Shown here piece after piece: positions 44,938 to 56,492 of a stretch of DNA of 64,000 bases. Numbering within the stretch: position 1 is the first letter of the stretch; each line of letters starts with the position of its first letter. The DNA is from Luidia sarsii. Taxonomy: Eukaryota; Echinodermata; Asteroidea; Paxillosida; Luidiidae. The translations under genes and the position numbers were made by a program. The DNA is taken from positions 13,863,299-13,927,298 of the forward strand of contig OX465112.1 in assembly GCA_949987565.1 (NCBI GenBank). The letters run 5' to 3'. The notes below the pieces were generated by a model that worked only from the letters and a program-made list of their open reading frames with translations, ran no database searches and was not told the origin of the DNA.

Positions 44938-45365
44938 TCCTGTGTGTATCATTTATTGTACGAGTCTTGGGACCTAACAGTGGTTTACTTCACAAGCCGA
45001 GTTCAATCCAGACCACACTCTTTCACTTGTCGAAAGTGCCGGAAGTACGGCACTCACGAGAATGAATGATAAATGTGTGAAGAATATCTCATCCATTTCC
45101 CGAGATCTACATATGTACAGTAAGCTGTATCACAAAGCTTTTAGGATCCGCCATAATTCGACTTTAATAGATATTCAACAGAAAACCCATCACAGTTGGA
45201 ACCGGTTGTACATGTATATTGCTTCTATCCGATGTTCATTATAAGATTGATTATAAAAATACATGTATAAGGATGAGTTCAGTGAAATCAACTCCAGTTA
45301 TGATAGTTTCTTCCCCATAAAGTGCTCGGTTCAATGTATGGTTTTAAAAGTAACAACCAGAACGA

Positions 45366-45420
45366 TTCTGCCTTTGCGAAAGGTCCTGCAAGGATCGAAA
45401 CGTCATGCCCTCTCCATTTT
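45366..45420 (+). mobile_element. Fold-back MITE, single arm
   Basis: TTCTGCCTTTGCGAAAGGTC and CAAGGATCGAAACGTCATGC correspond to the right arm of the element at 11721. No opposing arm is present. Confidence 0.6.
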
Positions 45421-45619
45421 TGAAACAACCAGTGTGATTGAGTAAACCATGATTCAAAGCAACGAGCACTCTTCTATTCAGTAGCCAGTAGCATCAAGCA
45501 CACTCCCCATACTGGTCAGAACCCATCCGGTGAAGCATTATGAGTGCCTTGATACAAGACTAATGAATCTAGATAGGGCTAACAATATTATTCCCAAAGT
45601 ACCAGTAGCCACTTATGTG

Positions 45620-45712
45620 TACTGTACAGTGTACACGTGTACATGTACAGTACATGTACATGTACATGTAGTACATGTGTGTTTGTACATGTACTGGTAC
45701 ATGTACATGTAA
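45620..45712. repeat. TACATG palindromic microsatellite
   Basis: Repeated TACATG/GTACATGTAC words. The repeat is self-complementary, so it can extrude as a hairpin. Such words also occur singly elsewhere in the window. Confidence 0.85.
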
Positions 45713-46514
45713 GACTAACAGTAGGCGTCACGATTGACTGCCCAATGTGGCATGTTGTAATTGGTTTTTTCATTTCATTTTTTTTTTTCAAAAGATTCTG
45801 GCTCCAGTGATTTGTTACAAACGGCTTTTTCTTAGCCAGATATCAGACTCGTTGATTGTTACTGGGTAAAAGATGCCTCTCTGTTTTGTTTACAATCTGT
45901 CCCCCCCCCCACCCCCGCTACAGGTTTGACCTTTGATACCGGAATGTGAATTAAATAATTTGTGTCTACTTTTTAAAATATTGGACTAAATTTTTTATGG
46001 CCTTTTTATTGTTTTTTTGTGAATGAAAGCAAACTGTTCTTTTTGTTTAATATGTTGAAATGATTTTTTTTTAATGTTTCTTTTTAGTACTTAAATTAGA
46101 TTAGTGATTGATTTTTTTCCTGCAGATGTCACATTTATTCTGAATTCTGAAACTATCATATTTGTCTAATAACTCCCCTAAAATGATATTCAAAACATGT
46201 TGCCAACTGCTTAAAGGGGAATGATAAAGGGGAAGAAAAATGTTGGCTTATCTGATTGGGTGTTAAAGACAACCTACAAGTTTTCCGTTGTGATGTCACA
46301 CCCCCCCCCCCCCCAATAATGACGGGTTGCGGGAACGCAAATTCGACCATTGAATTCCACAATTTTTCCCTCTTTACGAAACTTGTAGGTGAGTAGCACA
46401 TAGGTAATTGTAGGGTGTTTTTAACATCCAATCAAATACGCCAAAAAATTTTGCTGGGTTTCATTCCCCTTTAACTGCTGACTTAACCATCCAACCCAAA
46501 CGCAAATATTGAGA

Positions 46515-46560
46515 AGGCCTTATGTCTTAATCCTAGCAGGACCTTTCTCCTCAAGGCATT
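46515..46560 (+). mobile_element. Fold-back MITE, single-arm fragment
   Basis: GAGAAGGCCTTATGTCTTAA followed by TCCTAGCAGGACCTTTCTCC resembles the left arm of the element at 11721. Confidence 0.45.
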
Positions 46561-47874
46561 GATTTTGTCTTCTGTGTGCGCCTCATGAAAAATGGAGCTT
46601 GCTCCCACCTTCCCGCCATTCACAAGGAAGGAAACTTCTCACAACCAGCAGGATATTCCTGTTTCACAAAAGGGCTTGCAAATAGGTACTGTAGCAGGAG
46701 ATAACTGCATGTATGTATACAAAATAATTATTTGTACAGCGTTGTCAATCAATTTTCTTCTTCCACCATTGCATCAGCACACTAATTATCACGGCACTCA
46801 GAGTGACAGGCTCTTGTCGTTTCCAATGAAACTGCGCTGTGCACATCTCTTCAAACTCCCCAAATGAACCCTCCAGTCAGATTTTGGACAGAGTCCTACA
46901 AAAAGAAATGGTCCTCCCCTTTGCTTGGATAGGGTTACACATGTATGTTTTTTTGTCCAACTGTGCATATTTGCATTGGCTGCATGATGAGTGTCACTCC
47001 ATTTGAGAGCTGCTGTTTGTTTCTCGCATGACCGTTGCATGCGCGTATTAACGATGGCCTGTCGCGTGTGGTTTCCAACCCCCCTCTCTCTCTCCGGCAC
47101 ACAAATTGCCTCCTTTTGGTCTATCTGCATTTGCCATCTGGTGCTAGGTCAGACGAGACTAAGTAGGAAAATAACGCGGCAAGGAAATAATGAGGAAATG
47201 ATGTTTGAGCCAAAGGGCATCAAATGACAATTTCCAGGTTTTTATTTCAAGACTAGTGATTACTTCTGACATCTCATTATGTAGTCATCCATTCGTTTTT
47301 TTCATTTGTTTGTTTGTTTTTTGGTTTGTTTTGCTTGTTGGTTTGATTTGGTTTGGTTGTCTGTTAATTCATTTGTTTTTCATTTGTCTGTATGTTCATT
47401 CATTCATCCAGCCAGCCTGCCAGACAGTCAGTCAGTCTGCCACCCACTTCTCCACTCCTCTCATTCACACAATCAATTAATTTAATTAATCGTCAATCCA
47501 TTTTTATACATTTTGCATGAGAATCATGCTAATCAGACTATTTTTCGTGCCATTAGACGTGCACACAAAAGTTAGTGTAGGTACGTGTACCGTGTGTATG
47601 GGATGATGCCGGTACATGGCACGATGGATGCATTAGTGATGTCTATGAAGGTGCAGCAGATGAAGTTATGCCCACAATCCTAGGCAGACATCCGCAGTGC
47701 AAGAACTTGCCTCAATCCGCCGGAGTTTTGAAAGAGACTTAAAGACGAAAGAAAACACCCATTCCCTGGAATTTTGTCCGGGATATCATAAACCCCGGAG
47801 GCCGTAACGCAAAGAGAAAGGAGAATTGACGGAGTGATTGATGCCACTTGACTTGGCTCCCTCTCTCCCCCTCT

Positions 47875-47909
<35 letters not shown>

Positions 47910-48255
47910 TCTGTCTGTCTGTCTGAGGCTGGCCGAGTGCCACTGATGGACCCTGGCAGTAAATCAGGGCTGATGGAGGCATGCACTGATGGGAAATGAA
48001 AAGCACCATCAAACGAAGGCGCTTAGTGAGTGATCACCATTAGGGAATTATTACCCCTCCAGTGGGTTTGTCTGGATTGTGTGTGTGTGTTTTTGTGCAC
48101 TCACGCTATGAAGCTATTTCCCCACTTTTTTTATCATTTCCTCTGTCTCTGCACTCTGCCTTGCATGAGCTTGAGAATGAAATTGGAAATGTTTTCAAGC
48201 AAACAAGGACAGTGAAAACAGGCTGGGCAAACAGTTTGTGAAAAGAGCACAGAAA

Positions 48256-48330
48256 TCTTCGACTGGACCTGCCCGGGACTTGAACCTGAGACGTCCGGTT
48301 TTAGGAGAGTATGTATGGGCACTCTCATTT
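48256..48330 (-). mobile_element. tRNA-derived SINE fragment
   Basis: On the plus strand it reads TCGACTGGACCTGCCCGGGA, then CTTGAACCTGAGACGTCCGG. This is the complement of a B-box (GGTTCAAGTCC) region, followed by the GTTTT and CACTCTC words of the family. The 5' head is not clear. Confidence 0.55.
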
Positions 48331-48596
48331 TAGTGGATACTGCTTGTGCACAGAGCAGGTACCAGGGTACAGGGCAGTTTGGAGGATTGGCGGATTGGTG
48401 CTCAGCGTTCCTCCAAAAGCCATTTCCGGACTTATTGGGGCTTGGAAATTGTTTGTTGGTGACAGGACAATTTAACTAGAATGGTTCACTGCTGGACGTC
48501 AGAAAGATTGTCCTCTTGTCGTGCCGGTTCTGAGACAGGAAGCAGAAGTCACTGCATCGGTGCAGTGTCTTCGTGAACAGAGGATCCATTCTCACA

Positions 48597-48867
48597 AAGA
48601 GAGGGAGAGAGAGAGAGAGAGATGGAGAAAGAGAGAGGGAGAGAAATAGAGAGATGGAGAAAGAGAGAGGGAGAGAAATAGAGAGATGGAGAGAGAGGGG
48701 GAGAGAGATAGAAAGAGAGATACTGAGAGATAGAGGAGGGGAGAGAGAGAGAAAGACAGAGAGAGAGAGGGGAGAGAGATACTGAGAGAGAGAGGAGGGG
48801 AGAGAGATACTGAGAGAGAGAGGAGGGGAGAGAGAGGGAGAGGGAGGGAGAGAGAGAGAGAGAGAGG

Positions 48868-48920
<53 letters not shown>

Positions 48921-48985
48921 GAGGAAGAGAGAGAGGGAGAGAGAGAGAGGGAGGGAGAGAGAAAAAGGGGAGAGGGAGAGAGAGG
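48597..48985 (+). repeat. (GA)n-rich array in intron 3
   Basis: GAGAGAGA and GGGAGAGA words with pure (GA)n at about 48880-48912. This is the one large intronic tract in the TIA-family gene that is purine on the sense strand. Confidence 0.95.
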
Positions 48986-49497
48986 TTAGGCTGAAGATTT
49001 ATTGATTGGGTAGAGGATTGCCATACCTCAAAGAGGTGGTGTTGTGACTGTACATCTGTGATTTTGTTTCAATATGTGTACATGTATATAAGGCCAGCTG
49101 CAGCAGTTAGGATGGTCTTCAACTGTCATTTGGCCATTTGGCAGGGGGGACTTCTGCTAAAATGGAACCTTGAGCTTGTACTCTGCCTTGCCAGTGTAAC
49201 ACAGCACATGTATGTACATGTATGATGCGCCATATGGACCATATATCACTTTATACGGACATATCGCCCATGGCAATCGTCAGTAAGTCCCAACTTGGAA
49301 AAACATAATTAATGCCTAGACTGCAAAAAAAAAAAACATAGAAAGCTGCCAATTTATTTTTTAGAAACATATGTAACAAACTGAATTCAACATTAGGTCT
49401 ACAAATTAATTGAGACCGCCCACAATATCTTACAGACTTACACACAAACAATGTACATGTACTGTACAATGACTCCATGAAGCTCTGGTCCCAAGCT

Positions 49498-49696
49498 GGT
49501 AAACACTGAATACTCAGTGTTTTGCCCGGTGCCTGATAAAAATATTTCAGGCAGCTCGGGCGGGATTCGAACCCGCGACTCCCGAATTCTAGTACGGACG
49601 TCTAGAATTCGGGAGTCGCGGGTTCGAATCCCGCCCGAGCTGCCTGAAATATTTTTATCAGGCACCGGGCAAAACACTGAGCATTCAGTGTTTACC
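49498..49696. repeat. 95-bp inverted repeat with tRNA-like T-arm in each arm
   Basis: Arms 49498-49592 and 49602-49696 are complementary with very few mismatches around a 9-base loop (TACGGACGT). Each arm contains GGGTTCGAATCCCGCCCGAG or its complement. That is a good pol III B box (GGTTCGAATCC) with flanking stem, as in the T-arm and 3' end of a tRNA. No anticodon arm or D arm is present, so this is not a tRNA gene. It may be two SINE or tRNA-fragment copies inserted head to head, or a fold-back element. Confidence 0.85.
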
Positions 49697-50753
49697 ACCA
49701 CGTCGAGTAAGGGCAAAACCTCTTTGAATTACATTCTCCTCGACGCAAACATCATGTTATGATGGTCCCAAGCTGCAACTTTAATTTGAATGTACCTATT
49801 CATAACTTTACTGGAGTTCACCATATACCGTTAGGAGAATAGGAATTTCACCTTGGCATAGACTCTGAATAAGAGCATTGGTCAAGCGCTAGCAGACTGT
49901 CTAGTGCTATTACTATGACATTGACCAAGAGTTCTGTATGAATTAATCTCCATTTGGAATATTAAAATTATGTATGCACTCATGGCTGGCCGAAATCATG
50001 TTGATAATTGGCCACCAGAGAGCGACAGGAGTTAACCCAGCACATCTGCATGTGTGCCCATCTCTTTTTCTTGTCTCTTCCCCGCTGTCAGGATGAGCAT
50101 GCATAATTTGTTCCTGTCCCCCTCCCCCACCCTCGGGGTAGATTATCGGTGTACCGTTCATTTGTTTGGGTGTGGGTCACTGTCACGGCCGGTTAGAATC
50201 TCCTTATTTGCCTTCAGGGAGTCGGGGGTCGGGGAGGGGGGAGAGAGTTCGCAGTCTGATGTCTGGACCCATGCAGCTGGACTATCCAGTTTGAAGACGA
50301 TGGGACTGGACATCTCTCCTCCCCTTACCTCCGCCTTCCTTCCCTCCCTTCCCCCCTGTGTCACCTTATAAACTTGCCAGTAGCCATCAGGCAGAGTGAC
50401 TGGCTTCTGATGCTGCGGTGCCCGCCTCTTCCCTTAACTACTCGTTCCCTCGGAGCGTGCAGGGTCTTCATTGATTTGGCAGCGCCCTAGAGTGTGATCA
50501 ATTTGCAGATGGTTGGAATCGTGTGTTCAACTCTGATTACTAAGAGGAAAGTACTGTGGGTTGGCCCCTACTGCCAATAAGTACGTCATTAAGGTGGCAA
50601 AGTCACTTACCTTGGATAACCAAATTGGTCGGCAGTCACTGGATAGTCTGGGTTTGTTAAAATATATATTTTTAGTCTGACTCGGAGCTCCTCAGCATGT
50701 CTCTTCTCGTCATTAATTTTATTGGCCGTTTTTTTTCCCTGTCTTATTTGTAG

Positions 50754-50855
50754 CACGGAGGATCAAATGACCCTTACTGCTTCATCGAGTTCAACGACTA
50801 CAAAAGCGCCTTCAACGCCATGACATTAATGAATGGCAGGAAGCTCTACGAGAAG
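50754..50855 (+). CDS. TIA1: TIA1/TIAR-family gene, exon 4 (RRM1 second half)
   Basis: 102 bases, 34 codons, phase 0 at both ends; acceptor TTATTTGTAG, donor GTAAGT. It reads HGGSNDPYCFIEFNDYKSAF, then NAMTLMNGRKLYEK. RNP1 is DPYCFIEF, close to the TIA family's DPYCFVEF. The next segment expected in the family, the last RRM1 strand (EVKVNWA type), is not found downstream before the assembly gap. Confidence 0.93.
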
Positions 50856-51110
50856 GTAAGTCAGCCAGTCTCTACCCGTCCGCCATGTCTGGGATTTGAG
50901 AAGTTTGACTGTCCCACAGTCTGGTTAAACAATCCACAATCCACCAAGTAAAATGACGTCGACGATCACAAGACGGAGACACAAACATTCAAAACTACGG
51001 TAGAATGTAGGACATCATCAACTGACAAACAGATTGAAAATGGAGAATCAAATTGAATCAAACCGATGAAACCAGCAAGTGCAGGGCGGAGAACAGAACG
51101 GTGCTGCCGC

Positions 51111-51180
51111 GGTGAAGGGTGCCCCCTCGGCCTTGTGGTTCAGCGATCCCCTACAGGTCTCGAATGTCAGGGGTTCGCAT
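51111..51180 (+). mobile_element. Possible tRNA-derived SINE head
   Basis: CTTGTGGTTCAGCGATCCCC followed by a GGGGTTCGCATCCCC block. The second part has a B-box-like GGTTCGCATCC with a paired GGGG/CCCC stem, as in a tRNA T-arm. The A-box side is degenerate, and it does not fold into a full tRNA. Confidence 0.35.
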
Positions 51181-51539
51181 CCCCAAACAAATTCGGAAGT
51201 AAAGAGAGTGGCAACTGGAATTGCACATTTGATTCACGTTTGTTTGGAGCTGTGTAAATACAAAAAAGAGTGTTTAATATAAAAATCCATTAGTCAATCA
51301 GTTGCTCTGTTCAATCAATTAATCAAACGATTGATTGATTGATTGATCAATTGAATGTCAATCAGTCCATCCACAGTGGAAGGATGTTGAACACCACTTT
51401 TTTTTCCAAACAGCTCCCCCCCCACAAAAACAAAAATGAAACTCGGAAATTGCATTTGCCAGCTGCGCTCAATCCATTAATGACAGCAGTAGGCAGGGAA
51501 ACACGCACTGACTTTGCCCCAGACCCTCTGTGGCCCCCC

Positions 51540-52155
51540 TTCCCTACCCTACCCTACCCTTCCCTACCGTACCGTACCCTACCCTACCCTACTCTACCCT
51601 ACCCTACCCTTCCCTACCGTTCCCTACCCTTCCCTACCCTACCCTACCCTACCCTACCCTACCCTACCCTACCCTACCCTACCCTTCCCTACCGTTCCCT
51701 TCCCTACCCTACCCTACCCTACCCTACCCTACCCTACCCTACCCTACCCTACCCTACCCTACCCTACCCTACCCTACCCTACCCTACCCTACCCTACCCT
51801 ACCCTACCCTACCCTACCCTACCCTACCCTACCCTACCCTTCCCTTCCCTACCCTTCCCTACCCTTCCCTACCCTTCCCTACCCTACCCTACCCTACCCT
51901 ACCCTACCCTACCCTACCCTACCCTACCCTACCCTACCCTACCCTACCCTTCCCTACCCTACCCTACCCTACCCTACCCTACCCTACCCTTCCCTACCCT
52001 TCCCTACCCTTCCCTACCCTCCCCTTACCTCCCCTACCCTACCCTCTCCTCCCCTACCCTTCCCTACCCTTCCCTTCCCTTCCCTTCCCTCCCCTTCCCT
52101 CCCCTCCCCTCCCCTCCCCTCCCCTCCCCTCCCCTTCCCCTCCCCTCCCCTTCCC
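51540..52155 (+). repeat. (CCCTA)n pentanucleotide array
   Basis: More than 100 CCCTA/TCCCT units, nearly pure from about 51715 to 51835 and becoming CCCCT-rich at the right end. The complementary strand is (TAGGG)n, which has regularly spaced GGG runs. Frames through it read Leu-Pro-Tyr-Pro-Thr repeats and are not a gene. Confidence 0.97.
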
Positions 52156-53952
52156 CTCACCACAGAAATCCCAGCCACCCTTAAGTGCATTCTGTAACCA
52201 CACTGGAGCCCTTGATGTCCCTCCTCTCCCCTGCCCCCCCCCACCCCCAACCTCCACCCCCTCCCAGTTCCCCCTAGCCTTGGCAAAGCTTGGGGGGGGG
52301 GGTCTCGGGACATTGTCTGCCGGGAAGTGCTTTCACCGTCTGGCCCGTCGGCGTTGGTGAGGAGAGGCGGGCCGTGACGAAGACGCCGTGTCCTTGATGG
52401 AAGCATGCGTGCACCGCTACCCCTACCTGCCCTGCCACTTTTAATTTGCGGGCAGGCATGTGCACGCATGGATCTTCATGTCTTATGTGCACAATGAAAT
52501 GGCATCGGCGTCTCGCTGCGCTGTCCACAATCTGCCCTGCGACGCTTCCGGACGGAAGTCAGCGGATGTGTACAGGGTTTGACTTCGGACTAAAGAGTTC
52601 TCCTCCCTCCCTCAACCCCCCTCCCCCCCTCTCCCCGAGATGTCCTCATCTGATTGATCAAGGCGGCGCTTGGAAAGCTGATAAATGTCCTCCAGTTGTT
52701 TGAAATTTGTGTGTACGCATCAGCTGGGAATGTGCACAGGTGCGGAGAACAGCCCTTTAGTTAATCAGTAGCATGCACATACCGGTACACACAGGGTTAG
52801 TCTCTTGGAGACCCATGCTCTTTCCAAATTCCCCTTTCAGTAAAAGAAGCATCATTCCTCTAGGATATAGAAACAAAGTGCGTTCTGTACATGAGCTCAC
52901 TTTGGGGGAACTGCATGTACGCCATGATGAATGAATGCCGGGGCCAGCACTGGTCCAGACTCCTCTCTTTCTTTCTGTCGGTGGCCAACAGAGGGCGCTC
53001 TTGGTAAGACCACTTCAACACACTGTGCTCTCGGGGATCCACATGGGCACACGAGTGTGATTCAACTTGAAGCCTTGGTCCTCGTGAATATTCACGATGC
53101 CTGCCAGCGGTGTCTCGGGGAGGGAGTCATGAATTATTCATGCTGATCGTGCGGTCTTGCCCACTGCCTTTTGGTGATGTAAGTTTGGGTTGGCAGCTAC
53201 CCAATGCTGGCATCTCTCTCTCTCTTTTCTTTTTGAAAAATTCATCCACTCCCCTGAAGCAATCACAACTTCGGACATAAACAACTTTGCTTACATAATT
53301 CACAGTCTGACAGACTGTCAGACCCTTCTAGACAGTGGATTTCAGCGAGTTTTTGGTGCTGGACTATGCTGAGGCCAGATTTTTTTTTTTTTTTTTTGGT
53401 GGGGGAGTGGAGGGTAGTGGCATGAAGCAATCAGTACTGTACATGTATGTATGTATTTAAGATGAGTTCTGTACATGTACATTGTAAACACCTTTTCCTT
53501 TATTTAATACCGTAAGTTGAATGATAATAATTTTCCTTGAAGATCCCAAATGGAGTTTTGTTTAAAGGCTGCTTTCCCCCCCCCCAAAAAAAAAATTCCC
53601 AACCACCAACTAGAACCACCAGAAATTCATGTCTTGTAGGGAGGGCACTTTTGAACACCACCCCCCTCCCCCAAAAAGATCTTGCTGAACAGGATATGAT
53701 AGGAAACACTGTTTCCCAAAGACTGTTCACAACGTTGATGCCTTTTCCCCTAGCTTTGGCTGTCGGGAATAGAGCTGGACTCCAAAATTAGAAACGCAAG
53801 GAAAGGTCCCCCTGGCTGAAGTTGGGCAATTGGTCTGAACACACTGGCAGACCCCAAAACAGATGTGGATCACGGACACAAAGTAAAGTGGCTTTGAAAT
53901 GAGTGCCACTCTTGGTCCAATGTCATGGGCACTTATACTTTAGCTAGCTGGA

Positions 53953-54152
53953 NNNNNNNNNNNNNNNNNNNNNNNNNNNNNNNNNNNNNNNNNNNNNNNN
54001 NNNNNNNNNNNNNNNNNNNNNNNNNNNNNNNNNNNNNNNNNNNNNNNNNNNNNNNNNNNNNNNNNNNNNNNNNNNNNNNNNNNNNNNNNNNNNNNNNNNN
54101 NNNNNNNNNNNNNNNNNNNNNNNNNNNNNNNNNNNNNNNNNNNNNNNNNNNN
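53953..54152. other. Assembly gap, 200 N
   Basis: Exactly 200 unknown bases, which is more likely a placeholder size than a measured one. It lies between TIA exon 4 and the RRM2 C-terminal exon. Confidence 1.
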
Positions 54153-54395
54153 GCAGGTGTTTAGAGAGGGTTTTGTCTGGACGGTTTTCTACATTGCATT
54201 TGAATCTTGGTGCGGGTCTCTTGTCATTTCTCCTCTCCTTATTTTGAAAACCACCCTACCTCCTCTTTCCCTCCCTCGCTTCCCCCTTCCATTGCATTTT
54301 GAGCCAGACTCTCAACCAAGCGGTTACCCACATCAATATTCCATAAATGGATAAATATTAAAGAACGTGGGTCCTGAACCAGACGGCATATTCCC

Positions 54396-54871
54396 ACTGC
54401 CTCTCCTCCCTCTCCCTCTCTGTCTCTCTCCCCCTCCCTCTCCCCCTCCTTTCCCTCTCCCTCTCCCCCTCCCTCTCCCCTCCCCCTCCTCCCTCTCCCC
54501 CCTCCCTCTCCCTCTCCTCTCCCTCTCCCTCTCCTCTCCCTCTCCCTCTCCCTCTCCCTCTCCCTCTCCCTCTCCCTCTCCCTCTCCCTCTCCCTCTCCC
54601 TCTCCCTCTCCCTCTCCCTCTCCCTCTCCCTCTCCCTCTCCCTCTCCCCTCTCCCTCTCCCTCTCTCCTCTCCCTCTCCCTCTCCCTCTCCCCTCTTTCT
54701 CTCCCTCTCCCTCTCCGTCTCTCTCCCCCTCCCTCTCCCCCTCCTTTCCCTCTCCCTCTCCCCCTCCCTCTCCCCTCCCCCTCCTCCCTCTCCCCCCTCC
54801 CTCTCCCTCTCCCTCTCCCTCTTCCCTCTCCCTCCCTCCCTCCCTCCCTCCCCCCCTCTCTCTCTCTCTCC

Positions 54872-54938
<67 letters not shown>

Positions 54939-54980
54939 TCCCTCTCCCCCTTCCTCCCTCCCTCCCTCCCTCCCCTATCT
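54396..54980 (+). repeat. (CCCTCT)n-rich array
   Basis: Pure (CCCTCT)n at about 54540-54650, flanked by degenerate CT/CCCT sequence and a (CT)n run near 54900. Pyrimidine on the TIA sense strand. A block starting near 54410 (CTCTGTCTCTCTCCCCCTCC) recurs near 54715. Confidence 0.95.
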
Positions 54981-55396
54981 CTCTCCCTCTCCCCCTTTGA
55001 TCTCGGTGAGACTGAGAGGATTGAAGGGAAACGACGTCTGACAAAGTTTAACCGTCTCCTGAGTGTCGCCCAGACAGTCACCTTGTATGACCGTGCCTTT
55101 TCCACGGATTAAAAATAAATGTGGGAGGGAGGGAGGAGGGAGAAAGGGAGGGAGGGGGAGGGAGGAAGTGGGAAGGAAAGTAATGAAATGCCTGAAAGAA
55201 ACAAGATGCAATGTGTACCGAGTTGGAAGTCAACATTAGTACAGTGTAGTATTACTCCGCATTCATTTTTTTTTTACTCTCTTGCGTATGTTGCCTGGAT
55301 CAAAACAATGGAGCCAGGAGTGATGTTTAATTTGCCTGTGTAATGAGTGTTTCTTTTTTCTTATTTCATTTTTTTTTTTTCTCTGGTTTTCTGCAG

Positions 55397-55499
55397 GAAG
55401 CTAAGAATGCCATTAAAGCAATGCACGGCCAGTTCCTGGGCGGCAAAGTCATCCGTACAAATTGGGCCTCCCGCAAGCCCTCGGAACAGAAAGTAGAGA
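55397..55499 (+). CDS. TIA1: TIA1/TIAR-family gene, exon with RRM2 C-terminal part
   Basis: 103 bases; acceptor TTTTCTGCAG, donor GTGAGT; start phase 0, end phase 1. It reads EAKNAIKAMHGQFLGGKVIR, then TNWASRKPSEQKVE. This is the second helix and last strand of RRM2 and the start of the RRM2-RRM3 linker, as in vertebrate DAENAI...IRTNWATRKP. Because exon 4 ends in phase 0 and this starts in phase 0, software could splice them directly and hide the missing RRM2 exons. Confidence 0.93.
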
Positions 55500-56408
55500 G
55501 TGAGTGTCTAGTCCCAGTCAAAAGTTCCCTTATTTGCAAGTTTATGCTTAAGTACCATCCTCGCCGTCCGCTAGGCCATCCACATGAAACTGTATCCGGA
55601 GGACCCCGTTTGACACACTTTGGGTAGCCCTTCTCTGAGTTGCCGGAGTGTGTCTGGCAATAAATGTCAATTGGTGCATTCTTCTAGACTCACTTGTGCA
55701 CAGCACTGAAGTCATAGCTGAGCTGGTTTCCATCTTGCAGGATGTTGGTCAGTTTGTTTCATGCTGTAAAAAAAAAGGGGGGTGGGGACCAGGGAAGGCC
55801 ACAGTGAGCTGTTGCAGCACTGCTCTTCTAGATTGTTTCTTTCCCTACCGAGTTTTGTACATCAGTGTATCGGCAATGGGTGGCCCAGGTTGACAGCGCC
55901 ATGTGCAGCAAGACTCCATTGTGTGCAGTGGATGCCCAGTTCACGAGACTGGCCCACTGAGTTGTTTGAATGAGGTTTTGCCCTTGCTCGACGTGATAAA
56001 CACTGAGTGCTCAGCACTGAGTGTACAGCACTGAGTGCTTATCACTGAGTGTACAGCACTGAGCGCTCAGTGTTTTATGTACAATCAAACTCTAAAACAT
56101 GACGCTTTGATCCTAGCAGGACCTTGCTCAAAGGCTAACGGCACTTTGCCTTTGAGAAAGGTCCAGCTAGGACCAAAACGTCATGTTTTGATATTGATAT
56201 ATTGCAGGTCATTTTAGTCAGTGAGCAGTTTGCAACAGTTTTTTTGTTGTTGTATTATCTTCATGTTTACAGTCCAACTGTGGAGAAGTACGGCATTTCA
56301 CACCATGCCCAAGCCTTAGGGTTTCGGACTCTCTGTTCATTTCTCATGGATTTTTTTCTTTAATCTTATATGTTTTCTCTCTTCTGTTTTTCGTTTCACT
56401 TTCTCCAG
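55500..56408 (+). other. Intron with a fold-back MITE
   Basis: 909 bases. It contains CACTGAGTG-type tandem words at about 56006-56070 and the MITE at 56094. No exon is seen. Confidence 0.7.
56094..56240 (+). mobile_element. Fold-back MITE copy
   Basis: The arms read AACATGACGCTTTGATCCTA and AGGACCAAAACGTCATGTTT. The outer family terminus, TTTTAGTCAGTGAGCAGTTT and GCAACAG, follows on the right. It is diverged from the copy at 11721. Confidence 0.75.
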
Positions 56409-56492
56409 CTAAGTCGCACGAAGAGGTCTTTAACCAAGCCAGCATTAACAATTGTACAGTATACTGCGGCGGTATTCAGAATGGAATGTCAG
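56409..56492 (+). CDS. TIA1: TIA1/TIAR-family gene, exon with start of RRM3
   Basis: 84 bases; acceptor TTTCTCCAG, donor GTAACT; start phase 1, end phase 1. It encodes a Thr split with the previous exon, then KSHEEVFNQASINNCTVYCG and GIQNGMS. VYCGGI is the RNP2 of RRM3, and NCTVYCGG is a hallmark of TIA proteins. Confidence 0.94.

Larger units (their letters stand above)
38558..50753 (+). other. Intron 3 of the TIA-family gene (12.2 kb)
   Basis: This long intron contains, in order, MITEs at 39418, 39646, 40805 and 44104, a CT-rich array (43170), a ~155-bp tandem repeat (44367), TACATG repeats (45620), SINE and MITE fragments, a GA array (48597) and the inverted tRNA-like repeat (49498). Between these, and in particular at 41000-43100 and 46560-48250, I see no exon or RNA gene that I can support. 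Confidence 0.65.
50856..55396 (+). other. Interval where RRM2 exons of the TIA gene are missing
   Basis: In vertebrate TIA genes about three exons fall here: the end of RRM1 with the linker, the HVFVGDL part of RRM2, and the KGYGFVSF part. None was found by reading the available sequence. The interval contains a CCCTA array, the run of N and a CCCTCT array. Apart from these I see only unremarkable intronic sequence. Confidence 0.6.

Noticed and set aside
49548..49645. A tRNA gene
   Set aside because: Only the T-arm and 3' part are present, in two inverted copies. There is no D arm, anticodon arm or A box.
51339..52360. LPYPTLPYP repeat protein of up to 281 residues
   Set aside because: It is the translation of (CCCTA)n. 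A pentanucleotide repeat without stops is open in three frames, and it lies inside a TIA intron.
54239..55105. Arg/Glu-rich 288-residue frame on the minus strand
   Set aside because: It is the translation of the complement of a CCCTCT array within a TIA intron.
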